A program made the position numbers and the translations under genes. DNA of 64,000 nt, taken from assembly GCA_002339675.1 (NCBI GenBank), contig DDKB01000012.1, positions 86,321 to 150,320 on the forward strand, given 5' to 3'. Shown one piece after another: positions 51,148 to 59,466 of this stretch; position 1 is the first letter of the stretch; every line of letters begins with the position of its first letter. Under the pieces are notes generated by a model. The model ran no database searches. It saw nothing but the letters and a program-made list of their open reading frames with translations, and was not told the DNA's origin. This stretch comes from Stutzerimonas stutzeri. Its GTDB lineage: Bacteria; Pseudomonadota; Gammaproteobacteria; Pseudomonadales; Pseudomonadaceae.

Positions 51148-53073
51148 GTGCACAACGCTTTGAAGCCCCTGGCGCTGGCCCTGCTGCTGGCGGGCACGCC
51201 CACGCTGGCCCATGCCGATGCAAGCCCCTACAGCCAGTTCGTCAACTTCGGCGACTCGCTGAGCGATGCCGGCAACTTCCCCGACGCCGGCAGTCCTCTG
51301 GCGAATGGCCTACCCACCGGCGGCCTGCGCTTTACCAACCGCACTGGCCCGTCCTACGCCCCAAACAATACCGAGTACGCAGGGCAGGTTGTTACCCAGC
51401 TACTCGCCAACCAGCTCGGCCTGCAGCCACTGCCGTCTACCCCGCTGCTGCCCGGCATACTGACCGGCAATGCCGACGGTACCAACTATGCGGTGGGTGG
51501 TTACCGTTCGGATCAGATCCTTGATTCGCTGGTGGGCACCTCGACGGTGGCCGCCAACGGGCTGTCACGGACACGTCCCGGCTACCTAGTGGAGAACCCG
51601 CAGGTCGATCCGAACGGCCTGTACTACCTCAACGGCGGCGCCAACGATATTTTCCAGCTCGTCGCCGGGACCGCGCCCCTGCCGATCACCATGGCGCAAT
51701 CGGCTGCCAACATGGTCGCCTCGGTTGGGGCGCTGCAAGCGGCCGGCGCGCGCTATATCGTCATTTCCGATCTGCCGGATGTAGGCAATACGCCGCTGGG
51801 CAACAGCCTGCCGGGCTTCAGCGCGGTATTGAACGACCTGAGCGACGCGTTCAACGCCGAGCTCGCCGCCGGCCTGCAGGCGCAAGGCGGCAACTATGTG
51901 CTGCTGAACAACCGCCTGCTACTCGCCGAAGTGCGCGCAGACCTGGCCCGCTTCGGCTTCGATCCGTCCATCGACCAGACCGCGGTGTGCTTTGACGGCG
52001 GCAACTGCCCGCTGGATTCGACCTACGGCCTGGGCACAGCCAATGCCGATCCAAGCCGCCTGCTGTTCAATGACCAGGTCCATCCGACCACCGCCGTGCA
52101 CCAGATCAGCGCCGACTACATCTACTCGATCCTCGCCGCGCCGGCGCAGATCTCGCGGTTACCGGAAATGGGGCGCTCCGCCCTGCGCAATCACCTGCAG
52201 ATGCTCGACAACGAGCTGAGCGCCCAGCGTGGTCGCTGGCAGGCCATCGGGGGCTGGCGCAGCTTCGTCCAGGGCGGGTACAACCGGCCGGACTATGACG
52301 GTTTCGGCGGTGGTGACGGCGACAGCCCGACTCTGGCGCTGGGCATGACCAACCGCCTCAGCGAAGCCTGGCTGGCAGGCCTCAGCCTCGGGCTCGCACA
52401 GAACGACCTGAAGCTCGGCGAAGCCGATTCGGACTTGAAGATGCGCAGCTATCTGGCGGCGGGCTTCGCCAGCTACCAGCAGGACCGCCTGTTTGCCGAC
52501 TTCAGTGCCAGCGTCGGCTACCTCGACTACGACTCGCTCGATCGCCGCTTCGCCCTTGGCGTGACCGAGCGCAGCGAGAAAGGCAGCACCGAAGGAACGG
52601 TCTGGGGCCTGTCGGCAAAAACCGGGTTCAACCTCATGCAACCGGCGGAGCAACTGCAGTTCGGCCCGTTCATCGGCGCCAGCTATCAGAAGGTCGATGT
52701 GGATGGCTACAGCGAGAAAGGCGCCAGCTCCACGGCCATGACCTACGACGATCAGACGCTTGAATCCCTGCGCCTGTCGGTCGGCGTGTTCGGTCGCTAT
52801 GCCCTGAGCGAACGCACGCAACTGGTGGCCGAGGTGGCGCGCGAGGTCGAGCGCGAGGATGAGCAGCGTGACGACCTGCGGATGTCGCTGAACAGTGTGG
52901 CGAACAATACCTTCGCCCTGCCGGGCGCCACCCCCACCGGTGACCAGACGCGCTTCAGCGTCGGGATTGATCACCAGCTGACGACCGGCCTCAGCCTGCG
53001 TGCCAGCTACAACTACCAGGGCAATGACAACCGCAACCAGGGTTTGGGCCTCTCGCTGGCGATGGACCTGTAG
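51148..53073 (+). CDS. estA: autotransporter GDSL esterase/lipase (EstA-type)
   Basis: The 641-residue outer-membrane protein has a signal peptide (cleavage near 22, TLAHADA), a passenger GDSL esterase and a C-terminal autotransporter beta-barrel (about 370-641). The catalytic set is FGDSLSDAGN (Ser37), the oxyanion region NGGANDIF and DQVHPTTAVH with the Asp/His pair. It starts with GTG 51148, 7 bp after AAGGAG. In P. aeruginosa EstA this protein is linked to rhamnolipid production and motility. A terminator follows at 53106. Confidence 0.93.
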   Translation: MHNALKPLALALLLAGTPTLAHADASPYSQFVNFGDSLSDAGNFPDAGSPLANGLPTGGLRFTNRTGPSYAPNNTEYAGQVVTQLLANQLGLQPLPSTPLLPGILTGNADGTNYAVGGYRSDQILDSLVGTSTVAANGLSRTRPGYLVENPQVDPNGLYYLNGGANDIFQLVAGTAPLPITMAQSAANMVASVGALQAAGARYIVISDLPDVGNTPLGNSLPGFSAVLNDLSDAFNAELAAGLQAQGGNYVLLNNRLLLAEVRADLARFGFDPSIDQTAVCFDGGNCPLDSTYGLGTANADPSRLLFNDQVHPTTAVHQISADYIYSILAAPAQISRLPEMGRSALRNHLQMLDNELSAQRGRWQAIGGWRSFVQGGYNRPDYDGFGGGDGDSPTLALGMTNRLSEAWLAGLSLGLAQNDLKLGEADSDLKMRSYLAAGFASYQQDRLFADFSASVGYLDYDSLDRRFALGVTERSEKGSTEGTVWGLSAKTGFNLMQPAEQLQFGPFIGASYQKVDVDGYSEKGASSTAMTYDDQTLESLRLSVGVFGRYALSERTQLVAEVAREVEREDEQRDDLRMSLNSVANNTFALPGATPTGDQTRFSVGIDHQLTTGLSLRASYNYQGNDNRNQGLGLSLAMDL

Positions 53074-53105
53074 CCCCACCCACTCCTCGTTGGCACTCTG
53101 GCCAC

Positions 53106-53138
53106 GCCGCTGCGCTCACTGCGCAGCGGCTTTTCTTT
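53106..53138 (+). terminator. terminator after esterase gene
   Basis: GCCGCTGCGC and GCGCAGCGGC form a perfect 10-bp stem with a 5-base loop, followed by TTTTCTTT. It may serve both this gene and the convergent coiled-coil gene. Confidence 0.9.
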
Positions 53139-53149
53139 GACCCCTGGAA

Positions 53150-54052
53150 CTAGCGCTTGTCGATCTGCTGCTGCAGGTTGGCGATCTGGCCCTGCAGACC
53201 GTTGATGGTGCGTGTCACCTGGCCGCGGAACGAATCGAACTCGGATGTATTGATCCCGGGCGTCGGCGCCGGACGGTTGTCCAGTTCGCTGCGCAGCACC
53301 AGCACATCCTGCTCGAGCCGGCTGACCGCCTGGCTGGCGTCACCCTTCTGCTTGAGCGCCGCGACGTCCTTGCTCAGCCCGTCGATTCGTCCGGACAGCT
53401 TGGCCAGTTCGTCCACCGAGCCTGTCAGGTCGGCCACCGACGACTTGAGCGCCGCCTGCCCATCCGCCATGCCCTTGAGGCGGTCACCCAGGGAGGCCAC
53501 GGCCGTCTGCTGACCGCTGGCCTCGGTATTGAGCCGTTCGAGGCGCGCGCCCTGCTCCTCGATCCGCTTGTCCTGGTTACCTTGCCGACCGGTCAGGCTC
53601 TGCTGCTGGGTCGCCAGGGCACGCTGCTGCTCGGCCAGTTCCAGCGCCTGCTTCTCGAGTTGCTTGATGCGCAGCTTCAGGGCTTCGCCCTCGGTGGTGA
53701 CGTTGGACTCGGTCGCCACGATCTTGCCGGAGATGTCCTGCAGACGGCCGGTGGCGTCTTCACTGATACGGGCGAAGCTTTCCTGGGTCGCCACCAGCTG
53801 CGCTTCGAGCCGCTGCACCTGCTGCATGCCCCACCAGCCGAGCCCGAGCGACAGGCCGAACAGCGCCACGATCAGCACCCACAGCGGCGCCGTGCTGCCG
53901 GCGCGGCGCTTCTGCCGGGCCCGCGGCTCATCAGGCGCGCTGCGCGCGGTGCGACCGATCGGCTCGAGCTCAGGTGCCGGATAGGGGTCGCGCTCGCGGC
54001 CGGCGGTCAGGCTGGGTATGTTGTCCAGTTCGTCGTGAGCATCGTTGCGCAT
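53150..54052 (-). CDS. coiled-coil inner-membrane protein of unknown function
   Basis: The 300-residue protein has an acidic/basic cytoplasmic tail (about 1-55), one membrane helix (about 57-78, LWVLIVALFGLSLGLGWWG) and about 220 residues of periplasmic coiled coil rich in Q, E, K, L. ATG 54052 is preceded by AAAGG; the frame is open to 54085. It probably spans the periplasm as a structural or scaffold element. I do not recognise a specific function. Confidence 0.75.
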   Translation of the reverse strand: MRNDAHDELDNIPSLTAGRERDPYPAPELEPIGRTARSAPDEPRARQKRRAGSTAPLWVLIVALFGLSLGLGWWGMQQVQRLEAQLVATQESFARISEDATGRLQDISGKIVATESNVTTEGEALKLRIKQLEKQALELAEQQRALATQQQSLTGRQGNQDKRIEEQGARLERLNTEASGQQTAVASLGDRLKGMADGQAALKSSVADLTGSVDELAKLSGRIDGLSKDVAALKQKGDASQAVSRLEQDVLVLRSELDNRPAPTPGINTSEFDSFRGQVTRTINGLQGQIANLQQQIDKR

Positions 54053-54392
54053 GGGATACCTTTGGTGGCGCGAAGCGAAAGACATCGCGCAGTATAACGA
54101 TTCGGCAGGCCCACTTCAGCGCGGCCTGCGCCGGTCGCCGTGCACCCGGAACAGGCATGCCGGGCCGTTCATGATGCATCCCTGTGCAGCCACCGCGGCA
54201 AGGCGCACCCCACGCCCTGCATCCCCACCCTCCCCGCGCCTCGACACCGGCGCCACGCGTGGGCTGCCGTGCTGCGGATCACCTGCCGCAGGACCTGGCA
54301 TGCGTGTTGCTCTGCCAAAAAGGCCAGTGGATAGCATTCGCCGACAGGGATGTCGGGCCTCACGGACGCGCCAGTTGCGGAGACGGATCATC

Positions 54393-54671
54393 ATGGAAAT
54401 CAACAAGGCCGTGCTCGATTGCATGCAGCAGCTGCGTCGCCGCTTGCGCGAAGAGCAGCAGCTGGACATCCGCCTGAGCCAGCCGGACGCCATCCAGGCC
54501 ATGCTTGCCGCGTGCCTCTGCTCGGGTGACGAGACGACCCGCGAGCTGGGACGTCAGCTGGCCACCTTCAGTGACCGCCCGCCACCCTCCATTGCCCCGG
54601 CCATCTCAGCGAAGCCCGGCGGACCGACCGCTTCGGTCCGCATCTACCGGGGCCAGCGCGTGCTGGGTTGA
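54393..54671 (+). CDS. conserved hypothetical protein
   Basis: The 92-residue protein starts MEINKAVLDCMQQLRRRLREEQQLDIRL, a helical segment with alternating charges. It contains CLCSGDETTRELGRQLATF, then a proline-rich tail. GGAG precedes the ATG. Function unknown. It is convergent with the argP gene, only 4 bp apart. The charge pattern and ribosome site support a real gene. Confidence 0.65.
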   Translation: MEINKAVLDCMQQLRRRLREEQQLDIRLSQPDAIQAMLAACLCSGDETTRELGRQLATFSDRPPPSIAPAISAKPGGPTASVRIYRGQRVLG

Positions 54672-54675
54672 TGCT

Positions 54676-55563
54676 TCAGGCCACCAGCCACTGACCGACT
54701 GACCGGGTCAGCGCCCGCGTGAGCTCGGCGAGCAAGGCCCCGCCGTTGCGCCAATGATGCCAGTACAGCGGCACGTCGATCGGCGCGCCCGGATAGACAT
54801 CGACCAACGCGCCGCTGGCGAGCGCATCGCGCACCTGCAACTCGGGCACCAGTCCCCAGCCCAGACCGCTCTGAATCAACCGCACGAAGCCTTCTGACGA
54901 CGGGCATAGGTGGTGGCTGAAGGGTCCGTCCAGGCCGAGCGACGCCAGATAACGATGCTGCAACTGGTCGTCCGGCCCGAACACGATGGCCGGTGCGCGG
55001 AGCAAAGTCTGCACCGGGGCTGCGTCGCGCAGGTGGCGCTCGACGAACGCCGGCGTGGCCAGCGCCCGGTAGCGCATCGCACCGAGAAACAGGCTGCGCG
55101 CACCAGCCAGCGGACGCTCCACTGCACACACGCAGGCGGCCACCTCGCCGGCGCGCATGCGCTTGAGGCCGACATCCTGGTCCTCCAGCACATGGTCGAG
55201 CACCACGCCGTGGGTCTTGCAAAACGGCCCCACCGCGTCCGCCCACCAGGTCGCCAGGCTGTCGGAATTGAGTGCAATGCGCAGTCGCTCCGGCAGGTGG
55301 CCGTCGCCCAGCTGCGGGACCTGGGCCTGCAAGTCCCGCTCGAGCAAGCGAACCTGCTGAACATGGTTGAGCAGCCGCTGCCCCACCTCGGTCGGCTTCG
55401 GAGGCGTAACGCGTAAGAGCACCGGCTGCCCCAGCCGCGCCTCCAGCAGCTTGATGCGCTGCGACACCGCCGATTGCGACAGCCCGAGCGCCTGCGCCGC
55501 GCGCTCGAAGCCGGCCTGCTCGACCACTGCGGCAAGGGCGGCCAGCAATTTGTAATCGAACAA
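54676..55563 (-). CDS. argP: LysR-type regulator ArgP
   Basis: The 295-residue activator controls argO and related genes in response to arginine/lysine. The helix-turn-helix (about 15-45) reads EQAGFERAAQALGLSQSAVSQRIKLLE, and the PVLLRVTPPKPTEVGQRLLNH stretch that follows is typical of ArgP/IciA. I choose the TTG at 55563 as start: AAGGAG lies 6 bp upstream, and the protein then begins with FDYKLLAALAAV like its relatives. An ATG at 55584 would place that ribosome site inside the coding region. It is divergent from argO. Confidence 0.9.
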   Translation of the reverse strand: MFDYKLLAALAAVVEQAGFERAAQALGLSQSAVSQRIKLLEARLGQPVLLRVTPPKPTEVGQRLLNHVQQVRLLERDLQAQVPQLGDGHLPERLRIALNSDSLATWWADAVGPFCKTHGVVLDHVLEDQDVGLKRMRAGEVAACVCAVERPLAGARSLFLGAMRYRALATPAFVERHLRDAAPVQTLLRAPAIVFGPDDQLQHRYLASLGLDGPFSHHLCPSSEGFVRLIQSGLGWGLVPELQVRDALASGALVDVYPGAPIDVPLYWHHWRNGGALLAELTRALTRSVGQWLVA

Positions 55564-55658
55564 TAAGTACTCCTTATGTGACATAACGATTTTTCGTTTT
55601 GCTTATACCTAGCGCCGATCGAGACTGCCAGCCTTTCGGGACGACCAGGCGGTGCGCA

Positions 55659-56261
55659 ATGTGGCAGAGCTATTTCAACGGGTTGGTAGTGACGGCGGGG
55701 CTGATCGTCGCGATCGGCGCGCAGAACGCCTTTGTGCTGGCGCAGAGCCTGCGGCGTGAACATCACCTGACGGTGGCGGCGCTCTGCATCCTCTGCGACA
55801 TCGTGCTGGTTAGTGTTGGCGTGTTCGGCCTCGCGGCCGTGCTGGCCCGCAGTCCGCTGCTACTGGACATCGCCCGCTGGGCCGGCGCGGCTTTCCTGCT
55901 GTTCTACGGCAGCGTCGCGCTGCGCCGGGCCGCCCGCCCGCAGGGCTTGCAGGAGGACGCGCACAACGGCCATCGGCCGCTGCGTCGGGTGCTGCTCGCG
56001 GCTCTGGCGGTGACGCTGCTCAACCCGCACGTCTATCTGGATACGGTGCTGCTGATCGGCTCGCTTGGTGCCCAGCAACCGGCACCGGGCGCCTACACAC
56101 TGGGCGCTGCCAGCGCCTCGACCTTGTGGTTCCTGATCCTCGCGCTGGGCGGTGCCTGGCTGGCGCCGTGGCTGGCCCGTCCGGTGACCTGGCGGCTGAT
56201 AGACCTTGGCGTGGCGGCGATGATGTTCTTCGTTGCCGCACAACTGATCCTCGCCAGTTAA
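55659..56261 (+). CDS. argO: arginine exporter ArgO (LysE family)
   Basis: The 200-residue inner-membrane protein has about six helices and the LysE motif IVAIGAQNAFVLAQSLRREHH (about 20-40). It exports excess arginine and toxic analogues such as canavanine. ATG 55659 begins MWQSYFNGLVV; the upstream frame to 55599 has no ribosome site. It is divergent from argP, with about 95 bp between starts, the usual regulation by ArgP. Confidence 0.92.
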   Translation: MWQSYFNGLVVTAGLIVAIGAQNAFVLAQSLRREHHLTVAALCILCDIVLVSVGVFGLAAVLARSPLLLDIARWAGAAFLLFYGSVALRRAARPQGLQEDAHNGHRPLRRVLLAALAVTLLNPHVYLDTVLLIGSLGAQQPAPGAYTLGAASASTLWFLILALGGAWLAPWLARPVTWRLIDLGVAAMMFFVAAQLILAS

Positions 56262-56626
56262 GGAACGTCGGCGCCTGCCCAGGGTCCACGCAGAGGGCCT
56301 GAAGCACTCGCCCCCAGCTGGTCCGCGCTCTGCCGGGCGGCTCTGGCACTGGTTTTCCCACACGGTTGACGCGTGGTTTTGCCGCAGGGCGGGTGCTATG
56401 ATCCCTGGTTCGCGGGCCTGGAGCGAGACGCTCCACCCGCCGCTACGGCCGCCCGTGATCGGCCGAAAGATTGCGTAACGCATGCAGCGTGCGAAAGGAA
56501 AAGACAGCCGTAGACGGACCAGCAGCGGTGCAGTGGTTCGATCCGTTCGACGGGGCGCTGGCGACCAGCGCAAACTGCCTCCTGGCGCGCCGCATCTATC
56601 TTCGACACCTGAGCAGGAGATACACC
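56262..56626. other. intergenic region upstream of sodB
   Basis: About 365 bp that must hold the sodB promoter. No Fur box or gene is recognisable, and frames that are open here are not credible. Confidence 0.4.
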
Positions 56627-57208
56627 ATGGCTTTCGAATTGCCGCCGCTTCCGTTTGAAAAGAACGCCCTCGAGCCGCACATTTCCGCCGAGACCTTCGA
56701 GTATCACCATGGCAAGCACCACCAGGCCTATGTGACCAACCTGAACAACCTGGTTCCTGGCACCGAGTTCGAAGGCAAGGACCTGGAAACCATCATCAAG
56801 ACCTCTTCCGGTGGCATCTTCAACAATGCCGCGCAGGTCTGGAACCACACCTTCTTCTGGAACTGCATGGCGCCCAACGCCGGTGGCCAACCTACTGGCG
56901 CCCTGGCTGATGCCATCAATGCCGCGTTCGGTTCCTTCGACAAGTTCAAGGAAGAGTTCACCAAGACCGCCATCGGCACCTTCGGCTCCGGCTGGGCCTG
57001 GCTGGTGAAGAAGTCCGACGGCAGCGTCGGCCTGGCCAGCACCATTGGCGCCGGCAACCCGATGACCGCCGGTGACAAGCCGCTGCTGACCTGCGACGTC
57101 TGGGAACACGCCTACTACATCGACTACCGCAACGCCCGACCGAAGTTCGTCGAAGCGTTCTGGAACGTGGTGAACTGGGACTTCGTCGCGAAAAACTTCG
57201 CCGGCTGA
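56627..57208 (+). CDS. sodB: superoxide dismutase, iron type
   Basis: The 193-residue enzyme converts superoxide to H2O2 and O2. The four metal ligands are His27 (FEYHH), His74 (QVWNHTFFW), Asp157 and His161 (CDVWEHAYY). The Gln in AAQVWNH marks the iron form. ATG 56627 with GCAGGAG upstream is the start; the open frame reaches 56471, but the family begins MAFELPPLPF. A perfect 13-bp hairpin follows at 57261. Confidence 0.95.
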   Translation: MAFELPPLPFEKNALEPHISAETFEYHHGKHHQAYVTNLNNLVPGTEFEGKDLETIIKTSSGGIFNNAAQVWNHTFFWNCMAPNAGGQPTGALADAINAAFGSFDKFKEEFTKTAIGTFGSGWAWLVKKSDGSVGLASTIGAGNPMTAGDKPLLTCDVWEHAYYIDYRNARPKFVEAFWNVVNWDFVAKNFAG

Positions 57209-57260
57209 TCCCGCTGCCAGCCGAACGGGACGGATCACCGCACCGTGACGCTTGCCACGC

Positions 57261-57289
57261 AATGCCCGCATCGAGCCGATGCGGGCATT
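57261..57289 (+). terminator. hairpin terminator after sodB
   Basis: AATGCCCGCATCG and CGATGCGGGCATT form a perfect 13-bp stem with a 3-base loop, followed by GTCGTTTC. It is a strong hairpin with a weak T-run. Confidence 0.75.
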
Positions 57290-57377
57290 GTCGTTTCTGC
57301 GCGGTGCGATGCGCGTGCCGAACCTCGACGCCGCCTGCCGCGCGCCATGCCATTCACCTGTTTCGCAGGAGATTCGA

Positions 57378-58058
57378 ATGCCTGATACCGTCCTCATCAT
57401 CGGCGCCTCGCGCGGCCTGGGACTGGGCCTTGCCCGCCAGTTCGCCGGCGAAGGCTGGCAAGTGATCGCCACCGTGCGAGACCCGCAACGGGCAGATGCC
57501 CTGCGGGCAGTCGACAACGTGCGCATCGAGACGCTGGACATCCAAGACGCCGGGGCCGTCGACGCACTGGCCCAGCGCCTGGATGGCGTTTCCCTGAACG
57601 CCCTGTTCATCAACGCCGGCATTTCCGGCGCACGCACGCTCTCGGCCGACAACGCCGGCAAGGGCGACGTCGCCGATCTGTTCATGACCAACGCCGTGGC
57701 ACCGGTCCGCCTGGCCCAACGGCTGCTGCCACGGCTCGCGCCGCGCGACGGGGTCATCACCTTCATGAGTTCGATCATGGGCAGCGTGGAAACGGGCCCC
57801 GGCATGGGCATGCCGCTCTACGGGGCCAGCAAGGCGGCCCTTAACCACCTCACCCGGACCTTTGTCGCCGAGCTGGGCGACACCGGCCTCACCGTGCTCT
57901 CGATGCATCCGGGCTGGGTCAGGACCGACATGGGAGGGGCCGAGGCGCCGCTGGATGTCGAAACCAGCTGCCGCGGCATGGTCGAGCAGGTTACCCGTGC
58001 GGCCGGACGGGGCGGGCATCACTACATCGACTACCAGGGCCAGCCGCTGCCCTGGTGA
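57378..58058 (+). CDS. SDR family oxidoreductase (C-factor-like)
   Basis: The 226-residue short-chain dehydrogenase has GASRGLG (9-15), INAG (78-81), Ser131/132 and Tyr148/Lys152 in YGASK, and ends with QPLPW like the C-factor subgroup at 14634. AGGAG precedes the ATG. Substrate unknown. It is convergent with dcd. Confidence 0.87.
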   Translation: MPDTVLIIGASRGLGLGLARQFAGEGWQVIATVRDPQRADALRAVDNVRIETLDIQDAGAVDALAQRLDGVSLNALFINAGISGARTLSADNAGKGDVADLFMTNAVAPVRLAQRLLPRLAPRDGVITFMSSIMGSVETGPGMGMPLYGASKAALNHLTRTFVAELGDTGLTVLSMHPGWVRTDMGGAEAPLDVETSCRGMVEQVTRAAGRGGHHYIDYQGQPLPW

Positions 58059-58066
58059 ACCACCAC

Positions 58067-58086
58067 GGGGCGCACTACGGCGCCCC
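58067..58086. terminator. hairpin between convergent SDR and dcd
   Basis: GGGGCGC, a 6-base loop and GCGCCCC form a 7-bp stem 6-8 bp from both stops. It probably serves as a shared terminator; there is no T-run. Confidence 0.4.
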
Positions 58087-58092
58087 GACACA

Positions 58093-58659
58093 CTACGCCT
58101 TGGGCAGGGTCACACCGCGCTGCCCCTGGTACTTGCCGCCGCGGTCGCGGTAGGAGGTTTCGCACTCCTCGTCGGACTCCAGGAATAGCATTTGCGCCAC
58201 GCCCTCGTTGGCGTAGATCTTGGCCGGCAGCGTGGTGGTGTTGGAGAACTCCAGCGTCACGTGCCCTTCCCATTCGGGCTCCAGCGGGGTGACGTTGACG
58301 ATGATGCCGCAGCGCGCGTAGGTGCTCTTGCCCAGGCAGATGGTCAACACGTTGCGCGGAATGCGGAAGTACTCGACCGTGCGCGCCAGCGCAAAGGAGT
58401 TCGGCGGGATGATGCAGACATCGCTTTTGATGTCGACGAAGCTCTTCTCGTCGAAATTCTTCGGGTCAACGATGGCGGAATTGATGTTGGTGAATATCTT
58501 GAATTCGTCCGCACAGCGCACGTCGTAGCCGTAGCTGGAGACGCCGTAGGAAATCAGACGCTCGCTGCCCTCGGTGCGCACCTGGCGCTCGACATAGGGC
58601 TCGATCATGCCGTGCTCCTGGGCCATCCGGCGAATCCACTTGTCCGATTTGATGCTCAT
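58093..58659 (-). CDS. dcd: dCTP deaminase
   Basis: The 188-residue enzyme deaminates dCTP to dUTP for thymidylate synthesis. It starts MSIKSDKWIRRMAQEHGMIEP and shows SYGVSSYGYDVR, then CLGKSTYARCGIIVNVTPLEPEWEG and NTTTLPAKIYANEGVAQMLFL, which carry the catalytic glutamate and nucleotide-binding residues. The length is standard. ATG 58659; the frame is open to 58689. Confidence 0.95.
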   Translation of the reverse strand: MSIKSDKWIRRMAQEHGMIEPYVERQVRTEGSERLISYGVSSYGYDVRCADEFKIFTNINSAIVDPKNFDEKSFVDIKSDVCIIPPNSFALARTVEYFRIPRNVLTICLGKSTYARCGIIVNVTPLEPEWEGHVTLEFSNTTTLPAKIYANEGVAQMLFLESDEECETSYRDRGGKYQGQRGVTLPKA

Positions 58660-58978
58660 GGCGGGCGTCCTGGTCTGGGCTGAGGTCAACTGAAGAAGGC
58701 GTGCATCTTACCGAGCCGACGAGGCTGGTTCAAAGCCCGGCGGACGGGACTTGACGCCGCGCCCGGCGGCCCCCCGGAAGAAAGTGAAAATAATGCTCGC
58801 ATTGCTACGGAAATGCGGTATCTTTCGTTGGCTGCTGCTGCATGTGTCACCGTGAATCGCTACATGTTTAGATTTCGATCCGATCATTGCTACGACTCCT
58901 TTAACTCCTTGCACACAGTCACCGTTCGGGGTATTTGCCCGTTCAAATCATCTCTACATCGTTCAAGGAGACATTCAA
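58660..58978. promoter_or_regulatory. leader region of the cold shock gene
   Basis: About 320 bp before the csp ORF, AT-rich near the gene and pyrimidine-rich in part (CTCCTTTAACTCCTTGCACA). Cold-shock genes usually have a long structured 5' UTR, so part of this is probably transcribed leader. I cannot define a promoter or cold box by eye. Confidence 0.35.
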
Positions 58979-59188
58979 ATGTCCAATCGCCAAACCGGTA
59001 CCGTTAAGTGGTTCAATGATGAAAAAGGCTTCGGCTTCATCACTCCGCAATCCGGTGACGACCTCTTCGTACACTTCCGTGCCATCCAAGGCGACGGTTT
59101 CAAGAGCCTGAAAGAAGGCCAGCAAGTTTCCTTCGTCGCTACCCGCGGCCAGAAGGGCATGCAAGCTGAGGAAGTTCAGGTTATCTAA
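58979..59188 (+). CDS. cold shock protein (CspA/CapB family)
   Basis: The 69-residue RNA-chaperone has the RNP1 motif KGFGFI (about 16-21) and RNP2 LFVHF (about 29-33). AAGGAGA precedes the ATG. It binds single-stranded nucleic acid and melts RNA structures in the cold. A strong terminator follows at 59204. Confidence 0.95.
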   Translation: MSNRQTGTVKWFNDEKGFGFITPQSGDDLFVHFRAIQGDGFKSLKEGQQVSFVATRGQKGMQAEEVQVI

Positions 59189-59203
59189 CCTGAAGCTTCT
59201 CTG

Positions 59204-59232
59204 AAAAAGCCCCGCTTCGGCGGGGCTTTTTT
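59204..59232 (+). terminator. terminator after cold shock gene
   Basis: GCCCCGC, loop TTCG, GCGGGGC, flanked by A and T runs. A classical Rho-independent terminator with a stable tetraloop. Confidence 0.95.
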
Positions 59233-59350
59233 ATGCCTGCGATTCGCGACGAGACAACCCGGCCGCACCGGCTAACGCGCAACACCACCGGATCGAGCCC
59301 CAAACCCCAGCCCGCTCCAGACACCAACGTCCGCACGCCGCCAAAGCATT

Positions 59351-59374
59351 CGCGAGCAAGCTCGCTCCTACACC
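59351..59374. repeat. Pseudomonas-type REP hairpin
   Basis: GCGAGCAAGCTCGC with CTCCTAC after it is the typical palindrome of Pseudomonas REP elements (GCGxGCAAGCxCGCTCCTAC). It is a different class from the GTGGAT...ATCCAC elements at 36778 and 39672. Confidence 0.75.
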
Positions 59375-59466
59375 GATAAAAAGCGCACCGGCAAATCCTC
59401 AAAGGATGCCGTGCACCAGCGACTCGCGCCCACAGGCGACGCACCAGCGCAGCCAACGCTCCGCGC

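Noticed and set aside
56360..56405. TTGACG and TATGAT before sodB as a sigma-70 promoter
   Set aside because: The spacing is about 25 bp, too long for a functional pair.
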